Positions 1 through 8,252 of a stretch of DNA of 58,096 nt are shown piece after piece. The notes below the pieces were generated by a model. That model worked only from the letters and a program-made list of their open reading frames with translations. It was not told the origin of the DNA and did not search any database. Every line of letters begins with the position of its first letter. Position 1 is the first letter of the stretch. Origin of the DNA: Bacteroides sp. (GTDB lineage Bacteria; Bacteroidota; Bacteroidia; Bacteroidales; Bacteroidaceae). The translations under genes and the position numbers were made by a program. The DNA is taken from contig DXWV01000100.1 in the NCBI GenBank assembly GCA_019416685.1, forward strand, positions 63,613-121,708. The letters are read 5' to 3'.

Positions 1-1
1 C

Positions 2-133
2 CCGGGTGAAAACATCGGTATGGGTAAGGACCACACTCTTTTCGCTTTAGTAGATGGAACTGTTAGCTTCAAAGTAACCAGAGAAGATAGGAGATATGTA
101 TCTATCATCCCTGCTGAAAAGACAGAAGCATAA
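2..133 (+). CDS. rpmA: 50S ribosomal protein L27, C-terminal part (5' end outside window)
   Basis: The first 43 codons of the window are open in frame 2 and end at a TAA at 131-133. The peptide begins PGENIGMGKDHTLFALVDG, the conserved C-terminal half of ribosomal protein L27, a large-subunit protein near the peptidyl transferase centre. A hairpin terminator follows directly and serS lies downstream on the same strand. The N-terminal half lies outside the window. Family call is firm; only the length is unknown. Confidence 0.93.
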   Translation, partial: PGENIGMGKDHTLFALVDGTVSFKVTREDRRYVSIIPAEKTEA

Positions 134-151
134 AGTTTACAATTAAAAGAT

Positions 152-197
152 AAAGAAGGAGATGCAATCCAAGTGATTGTATCTCCTTTCTTTTTTA
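152..197 (+). terminator. Rho-independent terminator of rpmA
   Basis: The stem GGAGATGCAATC (157-168) pairs with GATTGTATCTCC with one G-T wobble and is followed by a run of T residues. It separates rpmA from serS. Confidence 0.8.
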
Positions 198-231
198 TGT
201 ACTCAAAGGACACCATCTCTGTATTTTTATT

Positions 232-239
232 TATCTTTG
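232..239 (+). promoter_or_regulatory. Bacteroides -7 box of serS
   Basis: TATCTTTG matches the TAnnTTTG -7 consensus of the Bacteroides primary sigma factor and sits 37 bp before the serS start. No clear TTTG -33 box is seen. Confidence 0.55.
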
Positions 240-276
240 TGCACTTAAAGATAAATGTTCATAAAAAAGTATCGAT

Positions 277-1551
277 ATGCTTACTATTAAACAAATTACA
301 GAAAATACAGACGCGGTAATCCGCGGTTTGGAAAAGAAGCACTTCAAAGATGCTGCTGCAACTATTGCCAAGGTGATTGAAGTGAATGACAAGAGACGTA
401 ATACACAGAATGAATTAGATAAAAATCTGGCAGAAGTTAACTCATTATCGAGAACTATCGGTCAGCTGATGAAAGAAGGGAAAAAAGAAGAAGCAGAAAC
501 TGCCCGTACCCGTGTTGCCGAACTGAAAGAAGGTAACAAAGCATTAGATACTGCAATGACAGATGCCGCAACAGAACTTCAGAATCTATTGTATACTATC
601 CCTAATGTACCTTATGATGAAGTTCCGGAAGGTGTAGGAGCCGAAGATAATGTAGTGGAAAAAATAGGTGGTATGGAAACCGAGCTTCCCAAAGATGCTC
701 TTCCCCACTGGGAACTGGCAAAAAAATATGATCTTATTGATTTTGATCTTGGTGTAAAAATCACCGGAGCAGGTTTTCCTGTTTATAAAGGTAAAGGTGC
801 ACAACTACAACGTGCTCTCATTAATTTCTTCCTGGACGAAGCACGTAAGTCTGGTTATATGGAAATCATGCCTCCGACAGTAGTAAATGCAGCTTCCGGT
901 TATGGAACAGGACAGCTTCCTGATAAAGAAGGCCAGATGTATCATTGCGAAGTAGACGATCTTTATCTTATACCAACAGCAGAAGTGCCGGTTACCAACA
1001 TTTACCGTGATGTTATTCTAGATGAAAAACAACTCCCTATAATGAACTGTGCCTATACACAATGTTTCCGTCGTGAAGCCGGTTCTTATGGTAAAGATGT
1101 TCGCGGTCTGAATCGTTTGCACGAATTTTCTAAAGTAGAATTGGTGCGCATCGACAAACCGGAACATTCCAAACAATCACATCAGGAAATGCTGAATCAT
1201 GTAGAAGGTCTGTTGCAGAAATTAGAACTTCCCTATCGTATTCTCCGCCTTTGTGGTGGCGATATGAGTTTCACAGCCGCTCTTTGCTTTGACTTCGAAG
1301 TGTATTCAGAAGCACAAAAACGCTGGTTAGAGGTTAGTTCTGTCTCTAACTTCGATACTTACCAGGCAAACCGTCTGAAATGCCGTTATCGCAGTGGAGA
1401 AAAGAAAACAGAACTTTGCCACACTTTGAATGGTTCGGCTTTGGCATTACCTCGTATCGTTGCTGCATTGCTCGAAAACAACCAGACACCGGAAGGAATC
1501 AGAATACCAAAAGCTTTGGTTCCATACTGTGGATTTGAAATGATCGATTAA
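277..1551 (+). CDS. serS: seryl-tRNA synthetase
   Basis: This cytoplasmic class II aminoacyl-tRNA synthetase charges tRNA-Ser (and tRNA-Sec where present) with serine. The protein is 424 aa, the usual bacterial length. Residues 1-110 form the tRNA-binding coiled-coil arm, with charged heptads such as KEGKKEEAETARTRVAELKEG. The catalytic core follows, with motif 2 (CFRREAGSYGKDVRGLNRLHEF) and C-terminal motif 3 (HTLNGSALALPRIVAALLEN). The ATG at 277 lies 37 bp after a -7 box. The gene is a monocistron bounded by terminators on both sides, next to rpmA. Confidence 0.97.
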   Translation: MLTIKQITENTDAVIRGLEKKHFKDAAATIAKVIEVNDKRRNTQNELDKNLAEVNSLSRTIGQLMKEGKKEEAETARTRVAELKEGNKALDTAMTDAATELQNLLYTIPNVPYDEVPEGVGAEDNVVEKIGGMETELPKDALPHWELAKKYDLIDFDLGVKITGAGFPVYKGKGAQLQRALINFFLDEARKSGYMEIMPPTVVNAASGYGTGQLPDKEGQMYHCEVDDLYLIPTAEVPVTNIYRDVILDEKQLPIMNCAYTQCFRREAGSYGKDVRGLNRLHEFSKVELVRIDKPEHSKQSHQEMLNHVEGLLQKLELPYRILRLCGGDMSFTAALCFDFEVYSEAQKRWLEVSSVSNFDTYQANRLKCRYRSGEKKTELCHTLNGSALALPRIVAALLENNQTPEGIRIPKALVPYCGFEMID

Positions 1552-1572
1552 AAAGAATTAGTATAGATAAAA

Positions 1573-1606
1573 AGGAAGCCGCCTCAAAAAGGTGGCTTTT
1601 CTTTTA
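1573..1606 (+). terminator. Rho-independent terminator of serS
   Basis: The stem AAGCCGCC pairs with GGTGGCTT around the loop TCAAAAA and is followed by TTCTTTT. It lies about 20 bp after the serS stop. Confidence 0.8.
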
Positions 1607-1625
1607 TTATTTCCCAAATAAGCTG

Positions 1626-1633
1626 TATCTTTG
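1626..1633 (+). promoter_or_regulatory. Bacteroides -7 box of the NfnAB-like gene
   Basis: TATCTTTG is a full TAnnTTTG match 55 bp before the start of the flavoprotein gene. No clear -33 element is seen. Confidence 0.5.
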
Positions 1634-1688
1634 CCAAAATATCATTCTGATAGCAGTTACGTAGTAATTCCAACAAATTAATTAGATA

Positions 1689-3977
1689 ATGAACAAAATC
1701 ATTAGCAAAGAACATTTTTCTGAAAAAGTGTTTAAACTGGAGATAGAAGCTCCTCTGATAGCAAAATCACGTAAAGCAGGACATTTCGTTATTGTTCGTG
1801 TAGGCGAAAAAGGAGAACGTATGCCGTTAACCATCGCAGGCGCTGACGTAAAGAAAGGTACCATCACGCTGGTTGTACAGGAAGTAGGTCTTTCTTCTAC
1901 CCGCCTTTGCGAACTGAAAGAAGGTGACTACATTACCGATGTTGTAGGCCCGCTGGGACAAGCTACACACATAGAAAACTTTGGAACTGTAGTTTGCGCC
2001 GGTGGCGGTGTAGGTGTTGCTCCGATGCTGCCCATCGTACAAGCTCTAAAAGCAGCCGGAAATCGTGTGATTACTGTTCTTGCAGGACGTAGCAAAGAAC
2101 TTATCATCCTTGAAAAAGAGATGCGCGAAAGTTCTGATGAAGTTATCATTATGACAGATGATGGTTCTTATGGACGCAAAGGTCTCGTAACAGAAGGAGT
2201 AGAGGAAGTAATCAAGCGTGAAAAAGTAAATAAATGTTTCGCTATTGGTCCTGCCATCATGATGAAATTCGTATGCCTGCTGACCAAAAAATATGAAATC
2301 CCGACGGATGTATCATTAAATACTATCATGGTAGATGGTACCGGCATGTGTGGTGCCTGCCGTATCACTATCGGTGGAAAGACTAAATTCGTATGCGTAG
2401 ATGGCCCGGAGTTTGACGGACATCAAGTAGACTTCGACGAAATGTTAAAACGTATGGGTGCTTTCAAAAGCGTAGAACGGGAAGAAATGCACAAACTTGA
2501 AACACATTGTGAAGCAACCAAAACAACAGACGAAAACAGTCGTAACGCTATCTGGCGTGAAGAACTACGTAAAAGTATAAAAGCAAAAGAACGTTCTAAT
2601 ATTGAACGTTGCAAAATGAACGAGCTTGATGCCGAATATCGTTCGCATAGCCGTAAAGAAGAAGTGAATCAGGGGCTAACCAAAGAACAGGCTGTTATGG
2701 AAGCCAAACGCTGCCTGGATTGCGCTAACCCAGGATGCATGGGTGGTTGCCCGGTTGGAATAGATATTCCCCGTTTCATAAAAAACATAGAACGTGGAGA
2801 ATTCCTGGAAGCAGCTAAAACGCTGAAAGAAACCAGTGCACTGCCCGCTGTATGCGGACGTGTGTGTCCTCAGGAGAAACAGTGCGAATCAAAATGTATC
2901 CATCTAAAAATGGGTAAAGAAGCAGTTGCCATCGGACACCTTGAACGTTTTGCTGCTGACTACGAACGAGAGAGCGGACAAATTTCTGTCCCTGAAATAG
3001 CAGAAAAGAATGGTATCAAAATAGCAGTAATCGGTTCTGGTCCTGCTGGCCTTTCCTTTGCTGGAGACATGGCAAAGTATGGATATGACGTTACGGTATT
3101 CGAAGCATTACACGAAATAGGCGGCGTATTGAAATATGGTATCCCCGAATTTCGTCTGCCTAATAAAATTGTAGACGTTGAAATTGACAATCTGGCCCAA
3201 ATGGGTGTGACATTTATCAAAGACTGTATCGTTGGCAAAACAATCAGTGTAGAACAATTGGAGGAAGAAGGCTTTAAAGGTATCTTCGTAGCTTCCGGTG
3301 CAGGATTACCAAACTTCATGAATATCCCCGGAGAGAACTCAATCAACATCATGTCATCTAATGAATATCTGACTCGCGTTAATCTAATGGACGCTGCCAG
3401 TCCTGATTCTGACACTCCGGTTGCCTTTGGTAAAAATGTTGCTGTTATTGGTGGCGGCAATACTGCCATGGATTCTGTTCGTACAGCAAAACGCCTGGGC
3501 GCAGAACGGGCCATGATTATCTATCGCCGTTCGGAAGAAGAAATGCCTGCCCGTCTGGAAGAAGTTAAGCACGCCAAAGAAGAAGGGGTTGAATTCCTTA
3601 CCCTGCATAATCCAATTGAATATCTGGCCGATGAACAGGGACGTGTGAAACAGGTAATCCTACAAAAAATGGCACTCGGAGAACCGGATGCCTCCGGTCG
3701 CCGTAGTCCGGTAGCTATTCCCGGTGCAACAGAAACCATTGATATTGACCTCGCTATTGTCAGTGTAGGAGTATCACCCAACCCGATTGTACCTAGTTCT
3801 ATCAAGGGACTGGAAGTAGGCCGCAGAGGAACAATCACTGTAAATGATAATATGCAGTCATCTATCCCTACTATCTATGCCGGTGGTGATATCGTACGTG
3901 GTGGTGCTACAGTAATCCTCGCCATGGGTGATGGACGCAAAGCAGCAGCAGCCATGAACGAACAACTGAAAAACTAA
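1689..3977 (+). CDS. fused NfnA-NfnB / SudB-SudA type flavin oxidoreductase (annotated elsewhere as DHOD-B subunit / glutamate synthase fusion)
   Basis: The 762-aa protein joins two subunits that are separate in many bacteria. Residues 1-280 form a ferredoxin-NADP reductase-like NfnA half with a [2Fe-2S] site at Cys221, Cys224 and Cys236 in DGTGMCGACR. Residues 290-762 form an NfnB/GltD-like half with two [4Fe-4S] motifs (Cys342/345/350/354 and Cys389/393/399/403), an FAD-binding GSGPAG at about 449 and an NADPH-binding GGGNTAMDS at about 586. By family the likely role is electron transfer between NAD(P)H and ferredoxin, possibly bifurcating, or sulfide/polysulfide reduction. True glutamate synthase activity is unlikely because no large GltB subunit is adjacent. 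The gene has its own promoter and terminator. The exact physiological reaction is inference. Confidence 0.85.
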   Translation: MNKIISKEHFSEKVFKLEIEAPLIAKSRKAGHFVIVRVGEKGERMPLTIAGADVKKGTITLVVQEVGLSSTRLCELKEGDYITDVVGPLGQATHIENFGTVVCAGGGVGVAPMLPIVQALKAAGNRVITVLAGRSKELIILEKEMRESSDEVIIMTDDGSYGRKGLVTEGVEEVIKREKVNKCFAIGPAIMMKFVCLLTKKYEIPTDVSLNTIMVDGTGMCGACRITIGGKTKFVCVDGPEFDGHQVDFDEMLKRMGAFKSVEREEMHKLETHCEATKTTDENSRNAIWREELRKSIKAKERSNIERCKMNELDAEYRSHSRKEEVNQGLTKEQAVMEAKRCLDCANPGCMGGCPVGIDIPRFIKNIERGEFLEAAKTLKETSALPAVCGRVCPQEKQCESKCIHLKMGKEAVAIGHLERFAADYERESGQISVPEIAEKNGIKIAVIGSGPAGLSFAGDMAKYGYDVTVFEALHEIGGVLKYGIPEFRLPNKIVDVEIDNLAQMGVTFIKDCIVGKTISVEQLEEEGFKGIFVASGAGLPNFMNIPGENSINIMSSNEYLTRVNLMDAASPDSDTPVAFGKNVAVIGGGNTAMDSVRTAKRLGAERAMIIYRRSEEEMPARLEEVKHAKEEGVEFLTLHNPIEYLADEQGRVKQVILQKMALGEPDASGRRSPVAIPGATETIDIDLAIVSVGVSPNPIVPSSIKGLEVGRRGTITVNDNMQSSIPTIYAGGDIVRGGATVILAMGDGRKAAAAMNEQLKN

Positions 3978-3996
3978 GATCAGATCGAATAAAACC

Positions 3997-4036
3997 AAAG
4001 AAACGCCGCTTACACAATAGTAAACGGCGTTTCTTT
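3997..4036. terminator. bidirectional terminator between the NfnAB-like gene and panD
   Basis: A 12-bp perfect inverted repeat, AAAGAAACGCCG (3997-4008) against CGGCGTTTCTTT (4025-4036), lies between two convergent genes. It has T-rich sequence on its 3' side in both orientations, so it can serve both. Confidence 0.8.
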
Positions 4037-4060
4037 ATATATAAAGAGTAACACTCTCTT

Positions 4061-4414
4061 TTATTTCACTACACTATTCGTCACCGGATCCGGAAAAATC
4101 ACCGTCGGTTTAAACGATTTAGCTTCTTCAAAATCCATTAATGCATACGACATGATAATCACAATATCATCCGGTTGCACTTTCCGCGCTGCAGCACCGT
4201 TCAGGCAAATTTTACCCGAACCACGTTCACCTTTGATAATGTAGGTTTCAAAACGCTCACCATTATTGTTGTCAGCGATATACACCTTCTCACCAGCAAT
4301 CATGTTAGCCGCATCCAACAAGTCTTCATCAATCGTAATGCTACCCATGTAATTCAGATTTGCTTCTGTGACACGTGCACAATGAATCTTCGACTTTAGC
4401 ACTTCAATCATCAT
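4061..4414 (-). CDS. panD: aspartate 1-decarboxylase proenzyme
   Basis: PanD decarboxylates L-aspartate to beta-alanine for pantothenate and coenzyme A synthesis. The 117-aa protein has the usual length and the self-cleavage site Gly-Ser in NYMGSITID (Gly24-Ser25 counted from the first Met), where the serine becomes the pyruvoyl cofactor. Lys9 and the downstream LNGAAARKV segment also fit the family. Two adjacent ATG codons exist; the second (MIEVLKS) is the more typical start. The gene lies 19 bp behind panC on the same strand, so the two are probably co-transcribed. Confidence 0.95.
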   Translation of the reverse strand: MMIEVLKSKIHCARVTEANLNYMGSITIDEDLLDAANMIAGEKVYIADNNNGERFETYIIKGERGSGKICLNGAAARKVQPDDIVIIMSYALMDFEEAKSFKPTVIFPDPVTNSVVK

Positions 4415-4433
4415 AGGGATTTGTTTTTTAGGT

Positions 4434-5288
4434 TTAAACTTCTTTTTCTTTGTATTTAATATTATCGATCAACCTCACTTCTCCGCAAAAAACAGTTATA
4501 CAACCTACTACATACGAAGTATCATTCCAATCTCTAACTTTCTGCAAAGTGTTTCCGTCTACTATTTCAAAATACTCCAAGCGAAGTCCCGGTGCAGCAG
4601 CAATAGCATCTTCCACCATCTTTTGCGTCTCATTCACCGAATGAGTGGCTGCAAAGGTACGACTTTTAAATAATGTCCGAGAAATATTTAAAGCATTTTC
4701 ACGTTCTTCTGCCGATAAACGAGCATTACGGCTGCTCAGTGCCAATCCATCTTCTTCACGAACAATAGGACAACCTATTATTTTAAGATCAAACTTCATT
4801 TGACGTACCATTTCACGAATGATAGCCAATTGCTGAAAATCCTTCTCACCAAAATAGGCACAATTCGGCTTCACTATATCAAACAATTTACTCACAATCT
4901 GACATACCCCATTGAAATGTCCCGGACGAAAAGCCCCCTCCATTACTGTATCCAACGGCGCATAACTAAACTGGCGCGTATCCGGCTCCGGATATATTTC
5001 CTCTACCGAAGGAGCAAACACCAAAGTAGCTCCACAAGCCTCCAATAACCTACAATCAGCATCCAGCGTACGCGGATATTTCACTAAATCATTCTTATCA
5101 TTAAACTGAGTCGGATTTACAAAAACACTCACTACTGTTACGTCATTCTCATTTACACTACGCTTCACAAGTGATGCGTGCCCTGCATGCAAAGCACCCA
5201 TAGTAGGTACCAAACCTACTTTTTCCCCTTGGGCTTTCATTCCCGACAATTCGGTCTGTAAGTCCTTGATCGTATGTATTATTTTCAT
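4434..5288 (-). CDS. panC: pantothenate synthetase
   Basis: PanC condenses pantoate with beta-alanine using ATP to make pantothenate in the cytoplasm. The 284-aa protein has normal length and shows the nucleotidyltransferase signature VPTMGALHAGHASLV near residue 27 (the family's HIGH-like motif), then FVNPTQFN, YFGEKDFQQL and SSRN. It is the first gene of a panC-panD pair that supplies both the beta-alanine and the ligase. A weak -7 candidate, TATTTTG on the minus strand near 5329-5335, lies about 40 bp upstream. Confidence 0.96.
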   Translation of the reverse strand: MKIIHTIKDLQTELSGMKAQGEKVGLVPTMGALHAGHASLVKRSVNENDVTVVSVFVNPTQFNDKNDLVKYPRTLDADCRLLEACGATLVFAPSVEEIYPEPDTRQFSYAPLDTVMEGAFRPGHFNGVCQIVSKLFDIVKPNCAYFGEKDFQQLAIIREMVRQMKFDLKIIGCPIVREEDGLALSSRNARLSAEERENALNISRTLFKSRTFAATHSVNETQKMVEDAIAAAPGLRLEYFEIVDGNTLQKVRDWNDTSYVVGCITVFCGEVRLIDNIKYKEKEV

Positions 5289-5498
5289 TTTAATTGGTTT
5301 ATTATTCTATCTTGTTTAAAAAACTGTGCAAAATAAACCATTATTTACCATATAAAGAAGAAATATCGCAAATTAATGCAAAAGGAGGAGAGGTAACCGG
5401 AACAGGAAAGTGGCAAACTGCAACTGATAATCAACAACTTAACAATTCATAAGGAATTATACCGCGCAATAGCTTGCTTTAATGCCCTTTTTTTTTTA

Positions 5499-5506
5499 TA
5501 TCTTTG
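5499..5506 (+). promoter_or_regulatory. Bacteroides -7 box of the short glycogen synthase gene
   Basis: TATCTTTG lies 28 bp before the start codon at 5535, with a TTG at 5474-5476 (22-bp spacing) as a possible -33 element. The 246-bp interval between panC and this gene holds nothing else that I can identify. Confidence 0.6.
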
Positions 5507-5534
5507 CAGAATATTTACGAGAAGGATTGTTATT

Positions 5535-6359
5535 ATGACAAAGGCGAATAAGGTTTTATTTATTACACAAGAGATTACTCCTTACGTTTCAGAATCTGAG
5601 ATGGCTAATATAGGTAGAAACCTGCCTCAGGCTATTCAGGAAAAAGGCAGAGAGATCAGAACATTTATGCCCAAATGGGGAAATATCAACGAACGTAGAA
5701 ATCAACTGCACGAAGTGATACGTCTTTCCGGTATGAATCTGATTATTGACGACACCGACCATCCATTAATTATTAAAGTTGCTTCCATACAATCAGCCCG
5801 CATGCAGGTATACTTCATTGATAATGATGATTATTTCCAGAACAGAATGCAAACAGCTGATGAAAACGGAGTAGAATACGATGATAACGACAGCCGAGCT
5901 ATCTTTTATGCCAGAGGTGTATTGGAAACTGTAAAAAAATTGCGTTGGACTCCAGATGTTATTCATTGTCACGGTTGGATGACTGCATTGGCTCCATTAT
6001 ATATCAAGAAAGCATATAAAGACGAACCGTCCTTCCGGGATGCTAAAGTTATATTCTCTGTATATGAGGATGATTTCAAAAACACTCTCAGTAATGACTT
6101 TGCAACCAAACTCATGTTGAAGGGTATTAATAAGAAAGATGTGGCTACGCTAAAAGAACCTGTAGACTATGCTGCATTATGTAAACTCGCAGTTGATTAT
6201 TCCGACGGAGTGATACAAAACAGTGAACATATCAACGAAGACATCATGGATTATGCCCGTCAATCCGGAAAATTGGTACTCGATTATCAGACTCCAGACG
6301 TTTACGCAAGTGCTTGCAACGAGTTTTACGACAAGGTGTGGGAAGCTGAACAAAAATAA
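5535..6359 (+). CDS. short GT5 (glycogen/starch synthase catalytic-domain) protein
   Basis: The 274-aa protein aligns with the N-terminal GT5 half of ADP-glucose glycogen synthase: KVLFITQEITPYVSESEMAN at the start, then PDVIHCHGWMTALAPLYIK and YSDGVIQNSEHINEDI. Full synthases are about 480 aa with a second GT1-type domain, which is absent here. The N-terminal KTGGLAD motif that contacts ADP-glucose is replaced by SESEMAN. It may be a regulatory or degenerate relative, with the real synthase encoded at 9669-10937. It is followed after 24 bp by a DUF4270 lipoprotein gene, probably in one transcript. Family assignment is strong; catalytic activity is doubtful. Confidence 0.8.
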   Translation: MTKANKVLFITQEITPYVSESEMANIGRNLPQAIQEKGREIRTFMPKWGNINERRNQLHEVIRLSGMNLIIDDTDHPLIIKVASIQSARMQVYFIDNDDYFQNRMQTADENGVEYDDNDSRAIFYARGVLETVKKLRWTPDVIHCHGWMTALAPLYIKKAYKDEPSFRDAKVIFSVYEDDFKNTLSNDFATKLMLKGINKKDVATLKEPVDYAALCKLAVDYSDGVIQNSEHINEDIMDYARQSGKLVLDYQTPDVYASACNEFYDKVWEAEQK

Positions 6360-6383
6360 AATAAGAATCAAGATACGACGATC

Positions 6384-7973
6384 ATGAAAGTAAAATATCT
6401 ATGGGTAGCCCTATTATCTCTCACCTTTTGGGGATGTGACGATAATACCGGTACATTGGGATTAGGAATGTTTCCGGGTGGTGACCAGACTATTAACGGA
6501 AAACTGGCAACGTTTGAAGTAGCAACCGAGTCTAAGCTTGCCGAACAGGTTTTTGCTAAAACAAGTACTGGTTATTTAGGGAAATTTACAGATCAGGAAT
6601 TTGGTTATTACGAAGCCGGATTTCTAACACAGTTACATTGTACTGACAATTTCAGTTTCCCGGCAGTATATAATCCGGAAAATCCGGATGATCCGGATGC
6701 AATCATGGTCGAAGATAAAACCTATCGCACTGAATTGACGTTAGCTTACAGAACTTATTTCGGTGATTCTTTGACAGCTTCCCGTCTGAGCGTTTATAGA
6801 TTAGACAAAAACTTAGCAGCAGACAAAGAGGCTGCATACTATACCGATATTAACCCGGAAGACTTCTATCCTAAAAACGATCCTAATTTTTTATTAGGAC
6901 GAAAGGCTTATACAGCTGTAGATAAATCTGTAAAAGATTCTATTAGAAATCTAAGCGGATATATTCCTTCTGTAACCGTCACTTTGCCTTATGAATTAGG
7001 ACAAGAAATTTATAAGGCAAGTAGAGAGGCAGAAAAAGAAGGCAAAAATTTCGCAAATACATTCAGAGACCTGTTCAAAGGTATCTATGTTAAAAATGAT
7101 TACGGAGATGGTACTATTCTTTATATTGACCAGATAGAAATGCATGTCATCTACCAATGTTATACGAAAGATGAAGATAGCGGTAAAAACATAAAGAAAT
7201 ACAACAGTGAAGAGGACTCCACCTATTATAGTTATCGAACATTTGCTGCAACCAAAGAAATTATTCAAGCCAATTCTTTCAGAAGTGATGAAGATAAGAT
7301 CAAAGAGAAAGTAAAAGAAACGGACTGTACATATCTTAAAACTCCAGCTGGTATCTACACTCAGGCTACATTACCGTTACTAAACAACAATAACAACAGC
7401 CAAAAGGGTATTTTGGATTCATTGCGTAATGATACACTAAATGTAGTTAGACTAACCTTTACTAATTACAATCAAACCAATGATAAGAATAAGTTTAGTA
7501 TGGGGGCTCCCAATTATGTTTTATTGGTGCGTGAAAAAGAAAAGGATGATTTCTTTAAAAAGAATAAAGTCAATGATGACATTACATCCTATATTGCTCA
7601 ACATAATGCCCTTAACACTAATCAATATGTTTTTCCTAATATATCGAGACTGATTAATACATGTCGCGCTGAAAGAGATGCAGCAGTCATAGCACTTGCA
7701 AATGACGGAAAAATAGAGGGTATTTTGGACGTTGATACAGGAACCCCTGTTACCACTATCGAAGCATGGGAGAAAGCTACACAATGGAACAAAATAGCTC
7801 TCGTTCCGGTAACTATCACAAGAGATCAGAATACCAGTACTACATTAGGAAGTATTATTAGCGTACTCAATGATCTACAACCCGGATATACGAAACTGAA
7901 AGGCGGATCAAAAGGAGATCGCTTATCAATGGAAGTCATCTATACTTCCTTCGACGACAAAGATAAAAAATAA
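6384..7973 (+). CDS. DUF4270 family lipoprotein
   Basis: A 529-aa predicted lipoprotein: hydrophobic signal VKYLWVALLSLTFWG, then a lipobox Cys at about 18 followed by CDDNTGTLGLGMFPGGDQ, the N-terminal hallmark of DUF4270. DUF4270 proteins are Bacteroidetes envelope proteins of unknown function. Here it follows the short GT5 gene by 24 bp, a linkage that looks operonic. The rest is beta-rich with no catalytic motif that I recognise. A terminator lies just downstream. Confidence 0.85.
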   Translation: MKVKYLWVALLSLTFWGCDDNTGTLGLGMFPGGDQTINGKLATFEVATESKLAEQVFAKTSTGYLGKFTDQEFGYYEAGFLTQLHCTDNFSFPAVYNPENPDDPDAIMVEDKTYRTELTLAYRTYFGDSLTASRLSVYRLDKNLAADKEAAYYTDINPEDFYPKNDPNFLLGRKAYTAVDKSVKDSIRNLSGYIPSVTVTLPYELGQEIYKASREAEKEGKNFANTFRDLFKGIYVKNDYGDGTILYIDQIEMHVIYQCYTKDEDSGKNIKKYNSEEDSTYYSYRTFAATKEIIQANSFRSDEDKIKEKVKETDCTYLKTPAGIYTQATLPLLNNNNNSQKGILDSLRNDTLNVVRLTFTNYNQTNDKNKFSMGAPNYVLLVREKEKDDFFKKNKVNDDITSYIAQHNALNTNQYVFPNISRLINTCRAERDAAVIALANDGKIEGILDVDTGTPVTTIEAWEKATQWNKIALVPVTITRDQNTSTTLGSIISVLNDLQPGYTKLKGGSKGDRLSMEVIYTSFDDKDKK

Positions 7974-8000
7974 CAGAGGTACACATATACCACTGATGTG

Positions 8001-8038
8001 AAAAGGTGTCTGGAATAAATTCCAAGACACCTTTTTAT
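8001..8038 (+). terminator. Rho-independent terminator of the GT5-DUF4270 unit
   Basis: The stem AAAAGGTGTCTGGAA pairs with TTCCAAGACACCTTTTT (one bulge) around the loop TAAA and runs into T residues. Confidence 0.8.
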
Positions 8039-8180
8039 TTTAATTCATTCAACAAATGCATCGTTCGTTACTATTATTAGAAACTGTTTTGATTTTTAAT
8101 ACTTCGGATTTACTTTGTAAGAGTGTTCACCTTAGATAACCACTACTAGAAAGTAATATCCTTCCTCCACAATATTCTAT

Positions 8181-8225
8181 AAAAAAAATTGCCTCTCAGA
8201 GCAGTGAACTACTTCGAGAGGCAAT
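8181..8225 (-). terminator. Rho-independent terminator of the glycogen operon
   Basis: On the minus strand the arms ATTGCCTCTC and GAGAGGCAAT form a 10-bp stem followed by eight T residues (A run at 8181-8188). It lies 28 bp past the GH57 stop. The 8041-8180 interval between this and the facing terminator shows no other feature. Confidence 0.85.
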
Positions 8226-8252
8226 ATAAGAAATTATTCCAGATCTAAATAA

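Noticed and set aside
2960..3514. A 184-codon minus-strand open frame inside the NfnAB-like gene
   Set aside because: It is the antisense of a conserved nucleotide-binding region. Its composition is Ser/Pro/Ile-rich and it has no family resemblance.
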